From Prevotella sp. (GTDB lineage Bacteria > Bacteroidota > Bacteroidia > Bacteroidales > Bacteroidaceae), in the NCBI GenBank assembly GCA_022486815.1, contig JAKVJW010000001.1, forward strand, positions 1-64,000: 64,000 nt of DNA. Direction: 5' to 3'. Positions 18,423 through 28,939 of the stretch are shown here, piece after piece. The translations under genes were made by a program, and so were the position numbers. Every line of letters starts with the position of its first letter. Position 1 is the stretch's first letter. The notes beneath the pieces were generated by a model. That model saw nothing but the letters and a program-made list of their open reading frames with translations, searched no databases and had not been told where the DNA came from.

Positions 18423-19388
18423 ATGGCATACAGAAGTAAGATTCAACCCACCGTTGACCCGAAGAAGTTGAATGAACAGGAAAAGAATAAACAAGAAGAG
18501 CCCGAGAAAAGTAAATATGATCAGGCTCTAGAGAAGTATAATACCCATCTCAATGAAACAGAAATCAACGAGGCAATAAAAAAGATCATTGCGGAAAAGG
18601 TACCGGAAAATGACACCAAAGAAGTCAAGAAATTTCTTCTGGGAAGTGTAGAATTGACCTCACTCCATACCACAGACACCGAAGAAAAAATCCTTGCCAT
18701 GACGGAAAGAATCAACAAATTCTACGAAGATTATCCTGAACTTCCACATGTAGCAGCCATCTGCGTTTATCCGGTATTCACAGAACTTGTAGCCAAAAGT
18801 TTGGAAGTTGATGGTGTCGAAATTACGAATGTATGTGGTAATTTCCCTTCATCACAAGCCCGCATGGAAGTAAAGATTGCGGAAACTTCCTTGGCTATTG
18901 CAGACGGTGCCACCAATATCGACATCGTTATGCCTGTAGGAAAGTTTCTTAGTGGCGATTACGAAGGGGTATGCGATGATATCTGTGAACTTAAAGAAGT
19001 CTGTAAAGATATTCCCCTAAAGGTTATTTTGGAAACAGGTGATTTAGGCAGTTATAGTAACATCAAGAAGGCAGCCATTCTTGCAATGTATTCCGGGGCT
19101 AATTATATCAAAACCTCTACAGGCAAGGAGAAGGAAGGAGCCACACCAGAAAGCGTATATATCATGTGCCAGGCTATCAAAGAATACTATGATCAAACTG
19201 GTATACAAATTGGTCTAAAACCGGCAGGCGGCATGAAAACAGTCATGGATGCTGTTATTTATTATACCATTGTCAAGGAAGTACTCGGCGATAAATGGCT
19301 TACAAATGAGTGGTTACGATTAGGTACCAGCAGTTTGGCAAATCTGTTGCTCAGTGAGATCATTGAAAAGGATATCAAGTACTTTTAA
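18423..19388 (+). CDS. deoC: Deoxyribose-phosphate aldolase (long form)
   Basis: Cleaves 2-deoxyribose-5-phosphate to glyceraldehyde-3-phosphate and acetaldehyde in deoxynucleoside catabolism. The 321-aa protein has a charged, low-complexity N-terminal extension (about 70 residues, EEPEKSKYDQALEKYNTHLNETE) before the TIM barrel. Key motifs are LELTSLH-like entry VELTSLHTTD, AAICVYPVF, the Schiff-base lysine in YIKTSTGKEKEGATPE and IGLKPAGGMKT. Other DeoC forms are about 220-260 aa, so the N-terminal region is extra. Last gene of the dtd-MazG-deoC set, followed by a terminator. Confidence 0.93.
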   Translation: MAYRSKIQPTVDPKKLNEQEKNKQEEPEKSKYDQALEKYNTHLNETEINEAIKKIIAEKVPENDTKEVKKFLLGSVELTSLHTTDTEEKILAMTERINKFYEDYPELPHVAAICVYPVFTELVAKSLEVDGVEITNVCGNFPSSQARMEVKIAETSLAIADGATNIDIVMPVGKFLSGDYEGVCDDICELKEVCKDIPLKVILETGDLGSYSNIKKAAILAMYSGANYIKTSTGKEKEGATPESVYIMCQAIKEYYDQTGIQIGLKPAGGMKTVMDAVIYYTIVKEVLGDKWLTNEWLRLGTSSLANLLLSEIIEKDIKYF

Positions 19389-19495
19389 ACAAAAAATGGT
19401 ACTATCCGCTATTAACTTCAAACTGAGAACTGAATGATAAAGAAATCACACAAACTTTTGGACAAATCATTCCTATCAGATGTGGTAAAATGTAT

Positions 19496-19526
19496 AAATC
19501 CGGAGAAACTTTTCTCCGGATTTTTA
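19496..19526 (+). terminator. Terminator after deoC
   Basis: The arms AAATCCGGAGAAA / TTTCTCCGGATTT with a very short loop are followed by TTTTT. It lies 108 bp after the deoC stop and faces the minus-strand polyprenyl synthase. Confidence 0.85.
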
Positions 19527-19637
19527 TAACTTCCAACTCTAATAATTTATCATCTCAAAGAAAATGAGAAGCAAATACCCGATTTATATTTATCAAGAAC
19601 AATCAAACTGATATTTGTAAAGTAACTTAATAATAAA

Positions 19638-20615
19638 TCAGTTATCTCTCTTAATAATAAAATCCAGATAAGCTTTCAGAGAAGTCCTTACATCCAAATC
19701 CTTTACATAATCATTCAAGAATTTGACACAGGCATCATGAAATTCCCACATTCGTTTTTCAGCATATTCAATGCCACCATTTGCTTTTGTAAAATTCACC
19801 AATGTAGCTATCTCATCAGGCTGAATCGTATGAGCTTTCACCTTTTTTGCCAAAATCATCATTTCCTCGTTCTGAGTAGAATTCAAAGCATAAATAACCG
19901 GCAATGTCAATTTACCTTCAGAAAGATCATTCCCTGTAGGTTTCCCGATAACTTTCGAATCTGAATAATCAAAAATATCATCCTTAATCTGAAAGATAAT
20001 ACCAAGGTTCTCCCCAAATAGACGCGCTGCCATAACCTGATCTTGCGTAGCTTTAACAGATTCCGCCCCAATTGCAGCACAGGCAGCAAATAGAGTGGCC
20101 GTCTTTTGTTTAATGACTTGATAATATACCTTTTCTGATATATCTTCATTCTGAATATTGGTCAACTGAAGGATTTCACCATTTGAAAGTGTTTGTCCCA
20201 ACTCAGAAAGATAGCGGACAATCACTTCAGAATGAGTATAAGAAACATGAAGTAACGCCGTAGAAAGTATGTAATCACCTACAAGAATAGCTACTTTGTT
20301 ATCATATACCGCATTTACAGATGCCTGCCCTCTACGTACCAGACTCTCATCGACGACATCATCATGCACAAGTGAGGCTGTATGCAACAACTCCAGTCCT
20401 ACAGCTGCGTTCAATGTAACATCATTGATGTTACCGAAATTACGCGCTATCAACAGAATTAGCATAGGCCTCATCCGTTTACCTTCTCGCTGACGGATGT
20501 GGTCCAGCACTTGAGAAAGTAAGCCGTTACTATGTGAAAGGGCCTTATTGAACAATACAATAAAGTCATCCAACTCTTTTTGTATCGGTTGTCTGATAAT
20601 CGAAAGATAGTCCAT
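19638..20615 (-). CDS. trans-Polyprenyl diphosphate synthase (octaprenyl type)
   Basis: Condenses isopentenyl diphosphate units into the long isoprenoid used for the menaquinone side chain. The 325-aa protein has the first Asp-rich motif in LVHDDVVDESLVRRG (DDxxD) and the second in IFQIKDDIFDYSD, with GKRMRPMLILL near the N-terminus. Length and motifs match IspB/HepT-like long-chain synthases; product length cannot be read from sequence. It is divergent from polA with an 87-bp shared spacer. Confidence 0.92.
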   Translation of the reverse strand: MDYLSIIRQPIQKELDDFIVLFNKALSHSNGLLSQVLDHIRQREGKRMRPMLILLIARNFGNINDVTLNAAVGLELLHTASLVHDDVVDESLVRRGQASVNAVYDNKVAILVGDYILSTALLHVSYTHSEVIVRYLSELGQTLSNGEILQLTNIQNEDISEKVYYQVIKQKTATLFAACAAIGAESVKATQDQVMAARLFGENLGIIFQIKDDIFDYSDSKVIGKPTGNDLSEGKLTLPVIYALNSTQNEEMMILAKKVKAHTIQPDEIATLVNFTKANGGIEYAEKRMWEFHDACVKFLNDYVKDLDVRTSLKAYLDFIIKRDN

Positions 20616-20702
20616 GGAAATCTAAATCTGCTACAAAAATAGTGATTTTATCGCATTTACAGTAATTTTTTTGTAAATTTACGCCATTAAACAGAAAATA
20701 TT

Positions 20703-23465
20703 ATGAAGAAATTGTTCCTTTTAGATGCATACGCACTTATATATAGATCATATTATGCTTTTATTAAGAATCCGAGAATCAACTCAAAAGGGCTGAACAC
20801 ATCTGCAATATTGGGGTTCTGTAACACTCTTAACGAAGTACTTACTAAAGAAAAACCAGATTATATCGGTGTAGCTTTCGATCATGGCAAAACCTTTCGT
20901 AATGAGGTATTCCCAGACTACAAAGCACAACGTGAGGAGACACCCGAAGATATCAAACGGTCCATACCCATCATCAAGGAAATACTCAACGCTTATCACA
21001 TCCCGATCTTGCAGGAAGAAGGATATGAGGCAGATGACGTAATCGGAACCATTGCTACCCATACAGGTAAGATGGATATAGAAACTTATATGTTGACTCC
21101 TGATAAGGACTACGGACAAATCGTTGCCACAAATGTCTATATGTTCCGTCCACGACATGGAGGAGGATATGACAAAATGGGCGAAAAAGAAGTAGAAACT
21201 AAATATGGCATTTCTTCTACCAAGCAGATCATCGACCTCCTGGCCTTGATGGGTGACTCCGCTGATAATTTTCCAGGGTGCCCAGGTATCGGAGAAAAAA
21301 CGGCAGTAAAACTTATCAGTAAGTTTGGTAGTGTTGATGAACTCCTTGCCAACACAAATCAACTCAAAGGGAAGATGAAGGAGAAAGTGGAAAATGCCAT
21401 CGATAATATTAAGATGTCAAAATATCTGGCTACCATCAGAACTGACATCCCAATAGACTTGAAACTTGAAGATTTGAAGATCGTAACTCCGGATGAGAAA
21501 AAACTCGATGAGATATTCACTCACCTTGAATTTAATTCACTAAAGAGCAAAACCTTAAATAAAGGTGAAAACAAGAAAAAAAATGTAAACAAGCAACTAA
21601 ATCTTTTTGCAGATGAATCGGATGATCGGAAAGAAAATTTTGAGAGATCCGATTTAGAGAGCCTAAAAACGATAATACATGATTATCAACTTATTGATAG
21701 TCAAGACAAAATGGAAGAAATATGTGATTTTTTTAGGACAAAAAAGATTCTCAGTTTAGACACAGAAACAACCTCTACTCATGCTATAGATGCAGAATTG
21801 GTCGGTTTAAGCTTCTCTGTAGAAGAAAATCAGGCCTTTTACATCCCGATTCCAAGCAATCGTGAAGAAGCACAAAAAATAGTTAATATATTTAAACCCA
21901 TATACGAAAACCCTGAAATCCAAAAAATCGGACAAAATATTAAATACGATTATGAAGTTCTGAAAAATTACGGTATAGAGATTAAAGGTAAGATGTTCGA
22001 TGATATGATCGCCCATTACCTTATCCAACCGGAATTAAGACATAACATGGATTACATGGCAGAAATTTATCTGCATTACGAAACTGTACATATTGAAGAG
22101 TTGATCGGTCCAAAGGGGAAGAACCAGAAAAACATGCGCGACCTGAAACCGGAAGATATATATGAATATGCAGCAGAAGATGCTGATGTTACTCTAAAAC
22201 TAAAAAATGTCCTTGCACCCAAACTCAAAGAACTGAATTTAGAAGAACTGTTCGAGAAAATAGAGATGCCATTGGTCCCAGTTCTTGCTGATATGGAAAT
22301 GACAGGTGTAAGATTGGATACGAAGGCACTCCAAGAGGCATCAGACAGTTTTACACATCGGATGCAAGAAGTAGAAAAGCATATCTATGAACTGGCTGGA
22401 GAAACTTTCAATATTTCCTCTCCCAAACAAGTCGGTGAAATACTCTTCAATAAAATGAAGATTATTGATAAACCGAAAAAGACAAGAACAGGACAGTTTG
22501 TCACCAGTGAGGAAGTTCTCCAACAGTTGCGTTCCAAAAATCCCATTGTTGAAGAAATTCTGAAATACCGAGGTTTGAGGAAATTATTAAACACATATAT
22601 TGATTCTCTGCCAAAACTGATCAACCCACGCACCGGACACATCCATACTTCTTTTAATCAGACCATTACAGCAACTGGGCGGCTCAGTTCCAGTGATCCA
22701 AACCTGCAGAATATTCCGGTCAGGAATGATGACGGTAAAGAGATTCGGAGGTGCTTCATCCCCGAACCCGGAAGTTTATTCTTCTCGGCTGACTACAGTC
22801 AAATCGAACTCCGCATCATGGCTCATCTCTCCGAAGATGAGAATATGATCAATGCTTTTAAAGATGGTCTTGACATCCATGCAGCAACTGCAGCAAAAAT
22901 ATGGCACAGAGACATGAAAGATGTCACACCTCAGGAAAGGAAAAAAGCCAAACAGGCTAATTTCGGTATTATATATGGTATTACCGCATACGGACTTGCT
23001 CAGAGAATGGATATTCCCAATGGAGAAGCCCGTGATCTGATTAAAGACTATTTCATGACGTTTCCAAAAGTAAAGGATTACATGGAAAAAGCCAAGGAAA
23101 TTGCTCGCCAGAAAGGTTATGTCGAGACTCTCTTCCATCGCCGTCGTTATTTGCCAGATATCAAAAGCCATAACGCTACGGTCCGTGGATTCGCAGAACG
23201 CAATGCCATCAATGCCCCAATACAAGGTAGCGAAGCTGATATTATAAAAGTGGCAATGGTTCGTATCTGGCAGCGTTTCAGGAAAGAAGGAATCCGCTCG
23301 AAAATGATTCTCCAGGTACATGACGAACTCAACTTTTCTGTTTATCCCGATGAAAAGGAAAAAGTAGAAGAAATAGTCCTTGGAGAAATGCAAAGCGCCT
23401 ACACTTTGAAAGTGCCTCTCATTGCAGATGCAGGATGGGGAAAGAATTGGTTGGAAGCCCATTGA
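20703..23465 (+). CDS. polA: DNA polymerase I
   Basis: Okazaki-fragment and repair polymerase. The 920-aa protein contains a 5'-3' flap nuclease (about 1-290, FLLDAYALIYRSYYAF, GDSADNFPGCPGIGEKTA), an apparently intact 3'-5' exonuclease (DTETTSTHAIDAELVG near 353-370, with YDYEVLKNYG and YAAEDADVTLKL), and the polymerase domain. Motif A is DYSQIELR (about 698), motif B KKAKQANFGIIYG (about 755-767) and motif C VHDE (about 872-875). An upstream TAAATTTA is only a weak -7 match. A truncated GrpB-like gene starts 12 bp after its stop. Confidence 0.97.
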   Translation: MKKLFLLDAYALIYRSYYAFIKNPRINSKGLNTSAILGFCNTLNEVLTKEKPDYIGVAFDHGKTFRNEVFPDYKAQREETPEDIKRSIPIIKEILNAYHIPILQEEGYEADDVIGTIATHTGKMDIETYMLTPDKDYGQIVATNVYMFRPRHGGGYDKMGEKEVETKYGISSTKQIIDLLALMGDSADNFPGCPGIGEKTAVKLISKFGSVDELLANTNQLKGKMKEKVENAIDNIKMSKYLATIRTDIPIDLKLEDLKIVTPDEKKLDEIFTHLEFNSLKSKTLNKGENKKKNVNKQLNLFADESDDRKENFERSDLESLKTIIHDYQLIDSQDKMEEICDFFRTKKILSLDTETTSTHAIDAELVGLSFSVEENQAFYIPIPSNREEAQKIVNIFKPIYENPEIQKIGQNIKYDYEVLKNYGIEIKGKMFDDMIAHYLIQPELRHNMDYMAEIYLHYETVHIEELIGPKGKNQKNMRDLKPEDIYEYAAEDADVTLKLKNVLAPKLKELNLEELFEKIEMPLVPVLADMEMTGVRLDTKALQEASDSFTHRMQEVEKHIYELAGETFNISSPKQVGEILFNKMKIIDKPKKTRTGQFVTSEEVLQQLRSKNPIVEEILKYRGLRKLLNTYIDSLPKLINPRTGHIHTSFNQTITATGRLSSSDPNLQNIPVRNDDGKEIRRCFIPEPGSLFFSADYSQIELRIMAHLSEDENMINAFKDGLDIHAATAAKIWHRDMKDVTPQERKKAKQANFGIIYGITAYGLAQRMDIPNGEARDLIKDYFMTFPKVKDYMEKAKEIARQKGYVETLFHRRRYLPDIKSHNATVRGFAERNAINAPIQGSEADIIKVAMVRIWQRFRKEGIRSKMILQVHDELNFSVYPDEKEKVEEIVLGEMQSAYTLKVPLIADAGWGKNWLEAH

Positions 23466-23476
23466 AACAGGGAAAG

Positions 23477-23752
23477 ATGAAAAAAAGATTATCATTCAAC
23501 AAGGGATACACCATACAAGGATTTTCAAAAAAAGTTTTCCATCTGCATGTCCATTATGAAGGCGATAATGATGAACTCTATTTCCGGGACTATTTAAGGG
23601 ACCATGCAGATATTGCAAAAAAATACGAACGGCTTAAACTGTCTTTATGGAAGCCTTACGAACACAACAGAGATGCTTATACTGAAAAGAAAACCGACTT
23701 TGTAAAGCATTATAGCGATATTGCCCGAAAAGCATACCCTGATAGGTATTAA
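23477..23752 (+). pseudogene. Truncated GrpB/UPF0157-family protein (C-terminal half only)
   Basis: A 91-aa product from ATG at 23477 corresponds to the C-terminal half of GrpB (UPF0157) nucleotidyltransferase-like proteins: NKGYTIQGFSKKVFHLHV, then FRDYLRDHADIAKKYERLK and HNRDAYTEKKTDFV. The family is normally about 170 aa, and the N-terminal half with its catalytic-site residues is absent; polA occupies that place. The ORF-track start at 23435 overlaps polA and adds no homologous sequence. It is either a relic or a stand-alone half-domain; with SD-like GGGAAAG just before the ATG, translation is possible. Confidence 0.7.
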
Positions 23753-23799
23753 AAAGAAATGCAATAATTGACAATAGCTCAATAAAAAAAGCTATTTTT

Positions 23800-23830
23800 T
23801 TTGATTTTCGTTCAAGTTATGCTACCTTTG
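23800..23830 (+). promoter_or_regulatory. Promoter of ychF
   Basis: TTTG (23800-23803), a 19-nt spacer and TACCTTTG (23823-23830), 26 bp before the ychF ATG. Confidence 0.75.
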
Positions 23831-23856
23831 CATAGTATAGATTTAAAAATTAAGAA

Positions 23857-24969
23857 ATGGCATTAAAATGTGGCATTGTAGGCCTTCCAAATGTGGGAAA
23901 GTCTACTCTTTTCAACTGCCTGTCAAGTGCTAAAGCGCAGGCGGCAAATTTTCCTTTTTGCACCATCGAACCAAATCTGGGAGTGATTACTGTACCAGAT
24001 AATCGCCTCAATAAACTGGCTGAAATTGTACACCCGGGACGCATCGTTCCTGCTACCTGTGAGATTGTAGACATTGCAGGATTGGTAAAAGGTGCCAGCA
24101 AGGGAGAAGGGCTGGGAAATAAATTCCTCGGAAACATTCGTGAATGTGACGCAATCATTCATGTCATCCGTTGCTTTGATGATGACAATATCATTCGTGA
24201 AGGAGGTGCTCCTATTGATCCAGAAGAGGATAAAAGTATCATTGACACCGAACTCCAACTAAAGGATCTTGAAACGATCGAGTCACAACTCAAAAAACAG
24301 GAGAAAATTGCCAGTAATGGCAATAAGGAAGCAAAAGAATCTATGGAAGTTCTTAATGCTTATAAAACTGCTTTGGAGCAAGGCAAAAATGCACGTATGG
24401 TAACTTTTGATGATAAGGAACTTCAAAAAATAGCCCATGATTTATTTCTCCTGACAACAAAACCTGTACTTTATGTCGCAAATGTTGACGAGTCAGCTGC
24501 TAAAAACGGGAATGCATACAGCAAGAAAGTAGAAGAAATGGCAGCTGCCGAAGGTGCTGAATCCATGATTATTGCTGCCAAGACGGAAGAGGACATTGCT
24601 GCATTGGATACTTATGAAGATAAGAAGATGTTTCTGGATGAACTGGGATTGAAAGAAAGTGGAGTTGACCGCTTGATCAAGAAAGCATACAATCTGCTCA
24701 ATCTGCAAACCTTCATTACCGCAGGCGAAATGGAAGTAAAAGCCTGGACATTCCACAAGGGTTGGAAAGCCCCGCAATGTGCTGGTGTCATCCACACTGA
24801 CTTTGAAAAAGGATTCATTCGTGCTGAGGTCATAAAATATGAGGATTATCTGAAATATGGTTCCGAGACAGCCATACGTGATGCAGGTAAAATGGGTATT
24901 GAAGGAAAAGACTATATCGTTCAGGATGGAGATATCATGCACTTTCGATTCAATGTATCAAAAAACTAA
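23857..24969 (+). CDS. ychF: Redox-regulated ATPase YchF (OLA1 family)
   Basis: Obg-related P-loop NTPase that prefers ATP and associates with ribosomes; linked to translation and stress responses. The 370-aa product has the P-loop GLPNVGKST (residues 6-14), the switch II region DIAGLVKGASKGEGLGNKFL, the NxxE-type specificity region VANVDES, and a C-terminal TGS domain (AWTFHKGWKAPQCAGVIHTDFEKGFIRAEV). Length is typical. It is monocistronic with its own promoter. Confidence 0.96.
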   Translation: MALKCGIVGLPNVGKSTLFNCLSSAKAQAANFPFCTIEPNLGVITVPDNRLNKLAEIVHPGRIVPATCEIVDIAGLVKGASKGEGLGNKFLGNIRECDAIIHVIRCFDDDNIIREGGAPIDPEEDKSIIDTELQLKDLETIESQLKKQEKIASNGNKEAKESMEVLNAYKTALEQGKNARMVTFDDKELQKIAHDLFLLTTKPVLYVANVDESAAKNGNAYSKKVEEMAAAEGAESMIIAAKTEEDIAALDTYEDKKMFLDELGLKESGVDRLIKKAYNLLNLQTFITAGEMEVKAWTFHKGWKAPQCAGVIHTDFEKGFIRAEVIKYEDYLKYGSETAIRDAGKMGIEGKDYIVQDGDIMHFRFNVSKN

Positions 24970-25113
24970 TCGATTCTCAAAGTTCACCCTTATATAAATA
25001 TTCCTCAGAAAGTTAAAATCATCGTAGGAGGATACAGTATTTTTCCATAGTATAAGAGTTATCCTGCTAACACATATCCAAGGTCTTTTATTTCAAATCA
25101 AACATTCTGATAT

Positions 25114-26031
25114 ATGAATTTATTGAACTATATCGTTTGGAATCCTAACCCTATTATAGGGCATATCGGGCCCGTAACACTTCGATGGTATTCTATGTGC
25201 TGGCTGGTAGGACTCATTTTAGGTTATCTTCTTATGAAGAAACTGTATCAGCAACAGCATATCCCGGAAGAGAAATTCGATCCCTTGATCATTTACATTT
25301 TTGTCGGAGTACTGGTCGGCGCACGCTTAGGCCACTGCCTGTTCTACCAACCTGATTATTTCCTGACCAGTTGGGATCATATTATTGAAATGATCCTGCC
25401 TATCCGCCACATGCCAGACGGAGGCTGGAAACTCACTGGATATGAAGGACTGGCCTCACACGGAGGAGTTATAGGAATGTTCATTGGAATCTATCTCTAC
25501 TGCCGCAGGAATCATGTCGGCTGGTGGATAGTCCTTGACAATATGGGTATCTGCTCAGGAATCACAGCCATGTTCATTCGTCTGGGAAATTTGATGAACT
25601 CCGAAATTATCGGTCGTGTCACAGATGTGCCTTGGGCTTTCATCTTCGTTCAAGACGATAATTATCCACGACATCCAGGACAACTCTATGAAGCTATAGC
25701 TTATGGGATAATTTTCCTGATTATCTATACCTTCTATCGTAAAAAGGGTCCAAAGACTATTGGATCAGGATTCTATTTCGGACTATGTCTGGCACTCATA
25801 TTTACTTTCCGTTTTCTGATTGAATATACCAAGGAAATACAAGAACCTTTCGAAGCCGGTCTGCCACTGGATATGGGCCAGGTTCTCTCCATCCCACTCG
25901 TTGCTATTGGGATATGGAGCATTTGCACCAGTAAGAAACGCAATGCAAAACTCTCCATCAATGAGGAAAGGAAAATGTCTCAGGAAAAAGAAACATCTTC
26001 TATTGACAAGAAGAAATCAAATCGGAAATAA
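25114..26031 (+). CDS. lgt: Prolipoprotein diacylglyceryl transferase
   Basis: Integral inner-membrane enzyme that transfers a diacylglyceryl group from phosphatidylglycerol to the lipobox Cys of prolipoproteins. The 305-aa protein has about seven membrane segments and the signature region RLGNLMNSEIIGRVTDVPWAFIF, with GLASHGGVIGMFIGIYLY and GARLGHCLFYQPDYF. The last 40 residues are a charged cytosolic tail (MSQEKETSSIDKKKSNRK). It would act on lipoproteins such as the PL11 lyase downstream. Confidence 0.96.
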   Translation: MNLLNYIVWNPNPIIGHIGPVTLRWYSMCWLVGLILGYLLMKKLYQQQHIPEEKFDPLIIYIFVGVLVGARLGHCLFYQPDYFLTSWDHIIEMILPIRHMPDGGWKLTGYEGLASHGGVIGMFIGIYLYCRRNHVGWWIVLDNMGICSGITAMFIRLGNLMNSEIIGRVTDVPWAFIFVQDDNYPRHPGQLYEAIAYGIIFLIIYTFYRKKGPKTIGSGFYFGLCLALIFTFRFLIEYTKEIQEPFEAGLPLDMGQVLSIPLVAIGIWSICTSKKRNAKLSINEERKMSQEKETSSIDKKKSNRK

Positions 26032-26033
26032 AC

Positions 26034-26083
26034 AAAATGAGCTTTCAGATTTTTCCAATCAAGGAAATTTGAAAGCTCATTTT
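26034..26083. terminator. Terminator between convergent lgt and mutS
   Basis: The arms AAAATGAGCTTTCA / TGAAAGCTCATTTT are perfect over 14 bp with a 22-nt loop. A/T runs on both sides suit termination in both directions. Confidence 0.75.
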
Positions 26084-26120
26084 ATATAGTTTATTACCTG
26101 AAAATCGGAGTTTTTCCTTC

Positions 26121-28796
26121 CTATTTTCCAGTTACTATCTTCTTTATATCACTGAGTTTATTAAGCGCTTCAACAGGCGTCAGATGATTGATATCAAGTT
26201 CTAATATTTCATCCCTGATCTGACACAATACAGGATCATCCAACTGAAAGAAACTCAGTTGCATTCCATCATCTTTTTTCTGTTGTGTCTCACTCATCTT
26301 CTTACCATTCGAGGAAACCGTCTCTGAGCCAACGGTAGAATTGTCTTCCTCCAACTGTTTCAACACCTCCTCTGCCCGATTGACGATACTTCTCGGCATA
26401 CCGGCAATTTCTGCCACGTGAATACCAAAAGAATGTTCAGCACCTCCGGGAATAAGTTTTCGGAGAAAGATTACTTTTCCGTCCACTTCTTTTACACTCA
26501 CATTATAATTCTTGATGCGAGGAAAATATTTCTCCATCTCATTGAGTTCATGATAATGTGTCGCAAAGAGAGTACGTGCCCTGGCTTTCGGTTGCTCATG
26601 CAGATACTCTACGATAGCCCAGGCTATGGAAATACCATCATAAGTAGAAGTCCCACGCCCTAACTCATCAAAAAGGACCAAGGAACGAGGTGTAACATTA
26701 TTAAGAATATTAGCCGCTTCCGTCATTTCTACCATAAAAGTTGATTCCCCAAGCGAAATATTATCAGAAGCTCCTACACGAGTAAATACCTTGTCTACCA
26801 TACCGATTCTCGCGCCCTCTGCGGGCACGAAGCACCCCATCTGAGACAACAGTACTATCAAGGCAGTTTGACGCAACAGAGCAGATTTACCAGCCATATT
26901 AGGGCCAGTAATCATCATGATCTGTTGCTTCTCTGTATCCAGATAGACATCATTCGGAACATACTTCTCTCCTAAAGGCAATTGGGTTTCAATCACTGCA
27001 TGACGACCACTTTTAATATCTATTACGTCCGTGTCATCGACAACAGGACGCACATAACGGTTCTCATTCGAAACCTTTGCAAAAGACAGCAGACAGTCGA
27101 GATATGCGATAAGATTAGCATCCAATTGAATCCCGGAAATATAATCCTGCATATAGACGATCAGTTGAGTATACAAGTCATTTTCCATGACCTGTATCCG
27201 TTCATCTGCTCCGAGGATCTTTTCCTCATATTCTTTTAACTCCTGTGTGATATAGCGCTCTGCACTGACCAGGGTCTGCTTCCGTATCCAGTCTTCCGGT
27301 ACCTTGTCCTTAAACGTATTACGTACCTCAAGGTAATAACCGAAAACGTTATTATATCCCACTTTCAGGGAACTGATACCGGTTTTCTCTATTTCTCTCT
27401 CCTGTATCTTCAACAGATAATCCTTACCGTTATCGCGGATATTACGCAGATCATCCAACTCTTGGGAATATCCAGGTGCGATCACTCCTCCCCTGCTTAA
27501 CAGTTGGGGCGGATCAGGCTGAATCTCTTTCTCAATCCGATCACGAAGCTCTTCACAACAATCTATTTTCTCCCCTATATGATTCAATGTGGGCTCATCT
27601 GCTTCAAGACAAACTTTTTTTACAGATACCAAAGCCTGTAAAGCAATCTTCAATTGTACGATCTCACGTGGAGAGACACGGCCGACAGCAACCTTAGAGA
27701 TAATCCGCTCCACATCTCCCATGGTCTGCAACTGGTCATCGATAGTCTGCTCAAACTCCGGGTCTTTAAAGAAATGCTCTACAATATCCAGTCTTTCCTG
27801 AATCGGTTTCAATTCTTTCAGGGGAAAGATAATCCAACGACGAAGCATGCGCCCTCCCATAGGAGTAACCGTATGATCGATTACATCCAATAACGAGCTT
27901 CCCCCTTCTTGCATCGGTTGCAGAAGTTCAAGACTTCGGATCGTAAAATTATCAAGACGTACATAGCGGTCAGTTTCGATACGGGCTAATGAAGTGATAT
28001 GTGAGATATGCGTATGCTGTGTAAGAACTAGATACTGCATGATAGCCCCACTGGCGATAATACCATTCTTCAAGTGCTCAACACCGAAACCTTTCAGATT
28101 CTGGGTACCAAAATGCTTGAGAAGCCGTTCACGGGCATTCTGTTCAGTAAAAACCCAGTCATCCAGTTCGTATGTACAGCACCTTGTGCCGAAGTACTTC
28201 TCAAAATCTGTTTTTCTGGCACGATCAAAAAGAACCTCTTTTGGAGAAAAATTACCCAATAGTTTCTCTACATAATCATAAGAGCCCTCACCGGTCAGAA
28301 ATTCACCGGTAGAAATATCCAGGAAACTCACCCCACAGGACTTTTTCCCGAAATGCACAGCAGCCAGAAAGTTGTTTTCTTTATAGTTAAGTACATTATC
28401 GCTCATGGCTACACCAGGGGTGACAAGTTCGGTAATCCCCCGTTTTACCATCTTGTCTGCCGCAGTAAGCCCTTTCTTGCCTTTTATTTCTTCACGCTTC
28501 TTCTTAGGATCTTCCAACTGGTCACAGATAGCCACACGCTTACCTGCCCGAATCAATTTCGGCAGATAAGTGTCAAGAGCATGATGGGGAAATCCGGCCA
28601 TCTCAGCCGAGCCATGATTCCCTCCATTATTGCGCCTGGTCAACGTAATTCCCAAAATTTTCGAAGCCTCAATGGCATCATCGCAATAAGTCTCATAAAA
28701 GTCTCCGCAGCGAAACAGCATCAGTGCATCTGGATGCTTAGCCTTCAGCGAAAAAAACTGCTTCATCATTGGGGTTAAAGCCTTATTATTTGTCAT
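26121..28796 (-). CDS. mutS: DNA mismatch repair protein MutS
   Basis: Mismatch-recognition ATPase. The 891-aa protein has the mismatch-binding motif GDFYET (Phe-x-Glu) near residue 32, the connector and lever domains, the ATPase Walker A GPNMAGKS (about residue 630), Walker B/signature [12 protein letters not shown] and the helix-turn-helix/dimer segment. The C-terminal tail is the usual beta-clamp/tetramer region. A strong Shine-Dalgarno GGAGGA lies just before the ATG and a -7 box is 27 bp upstream. mutL is not adjacent. Confidence 0.97.
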   Translation of the reverse strand: MTNNKALTPMMKQFFSLKAKHPDALMLFRCGDFYETYCDDAIEASKILGITLTRRNNGGNHGSAEMAGFPHHALDTYLPKLIRAGKRVAICDQLEDPKKKREEIKGKKGLTAADKMVKRGITELVTPGVAMSDNVLNYKENNFLAAVHFGKKSCGVSFLDISTGEFLTGEGSYDYVEKLLGNFSPKEVLFDRARKTDFEKYFGTRCCTYELDDWVFTEQNARERLLKHFGTQNLKGFGVEHLKNGIIASGAIMQYLVLTQHTHISHITSLARIETDRYVRLDNFTIRSLELLQPMQEGGSSLLDVIDHTVTPMGGRMLRRWIIFPLKELKPIQERLDIVEHFFKDPEFEQTIDDQLQTMGDVERIISKVAVGRVSPREIVQLKIALQALVSVKKVCLEADEPTLNHIGEKIDCCEELRDRIEKEIQPDPPQLLSRGGVIAPGYSQELDDLRNIRDNGKDYLLKIQEREIEKTGISSLKVGYNNVFGYYLEVRNTFKDKVPEDWIRKQTLVSAERYITQELKEYEEKILGADERIQVMENDLYTQLIVYMQDYISGIQLDANLIAYLDCLLSFAKVSNENRYVRPVVDDTDVIDIKSGRHAVIETQLPLGEKYVPNDVYLDTEKQQIMMITGPNMAGKSALLRQTALIVLLSQMGCFVPAEGARIGMVDKVFTRVGASDNISLGESTFMVEMTEAANILNNVTPRSLVLFDELGRGTSTYDGISIAWAIVEYLHEQPKARARTLFATHYHELNEMEKYFPRIKNYNVSVKEVDGKVIFLRKLIPGGAEHSFGIHVAEIAGMPRSIVNRAEEVLKQLEEDNSTVGSETVSSNGKKMSETQQKKDDGMQLSFFQLDDPVLCQIRDEILELDINHLTPVEALNKLSDIKKIVTGK

Positions 28797-28822
28797 GATT
28801 TCCTCCGCGTTTAAATATCATG

Positions 28823-28830
28823 CAAAGATA
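28823..28830 (-). promoter_or_regulatory. -7 box of mutS
   Basis: The minus strand reads TATCTTTG 26 bp before the mutS ATG. Confidence 0.6.
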
Positions 28831-28860
28831 ATAAAAAACATTAAGCCAGACAAACTATAA

Positions 28861-28889
28861 AAAAGGACAACCATTCCGGCTGTCCCTTT
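28861..28889 (-). terminator. Terminator after the PL11 lyase gene
   Basis: An imperfect hairpin (AAAGGGACAGCC / GGTTGTCCTTTT on the minus strand) ends in a T tract, 50 bp past the lyase stop and before the mutS promoter. Confidence 0.65.
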
Positions 28890-28939
28890 CCTATAAACAA
28901 ATCTGACGAAATAAACATCTTTTCTAAAGACTCTCAAAA

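Noticed and set aside
22776-23495. 239-aa antisense ORF in polA, and similar long antisense ORFs (4664-5293 in parE, 63272-63895 in fabF, 48802-49362 in the MEMO/AmrS region)
   Set aside because: They lie opposite strongly recognised genes, have no recognisable domains and reflect codon bias of the sense gene.
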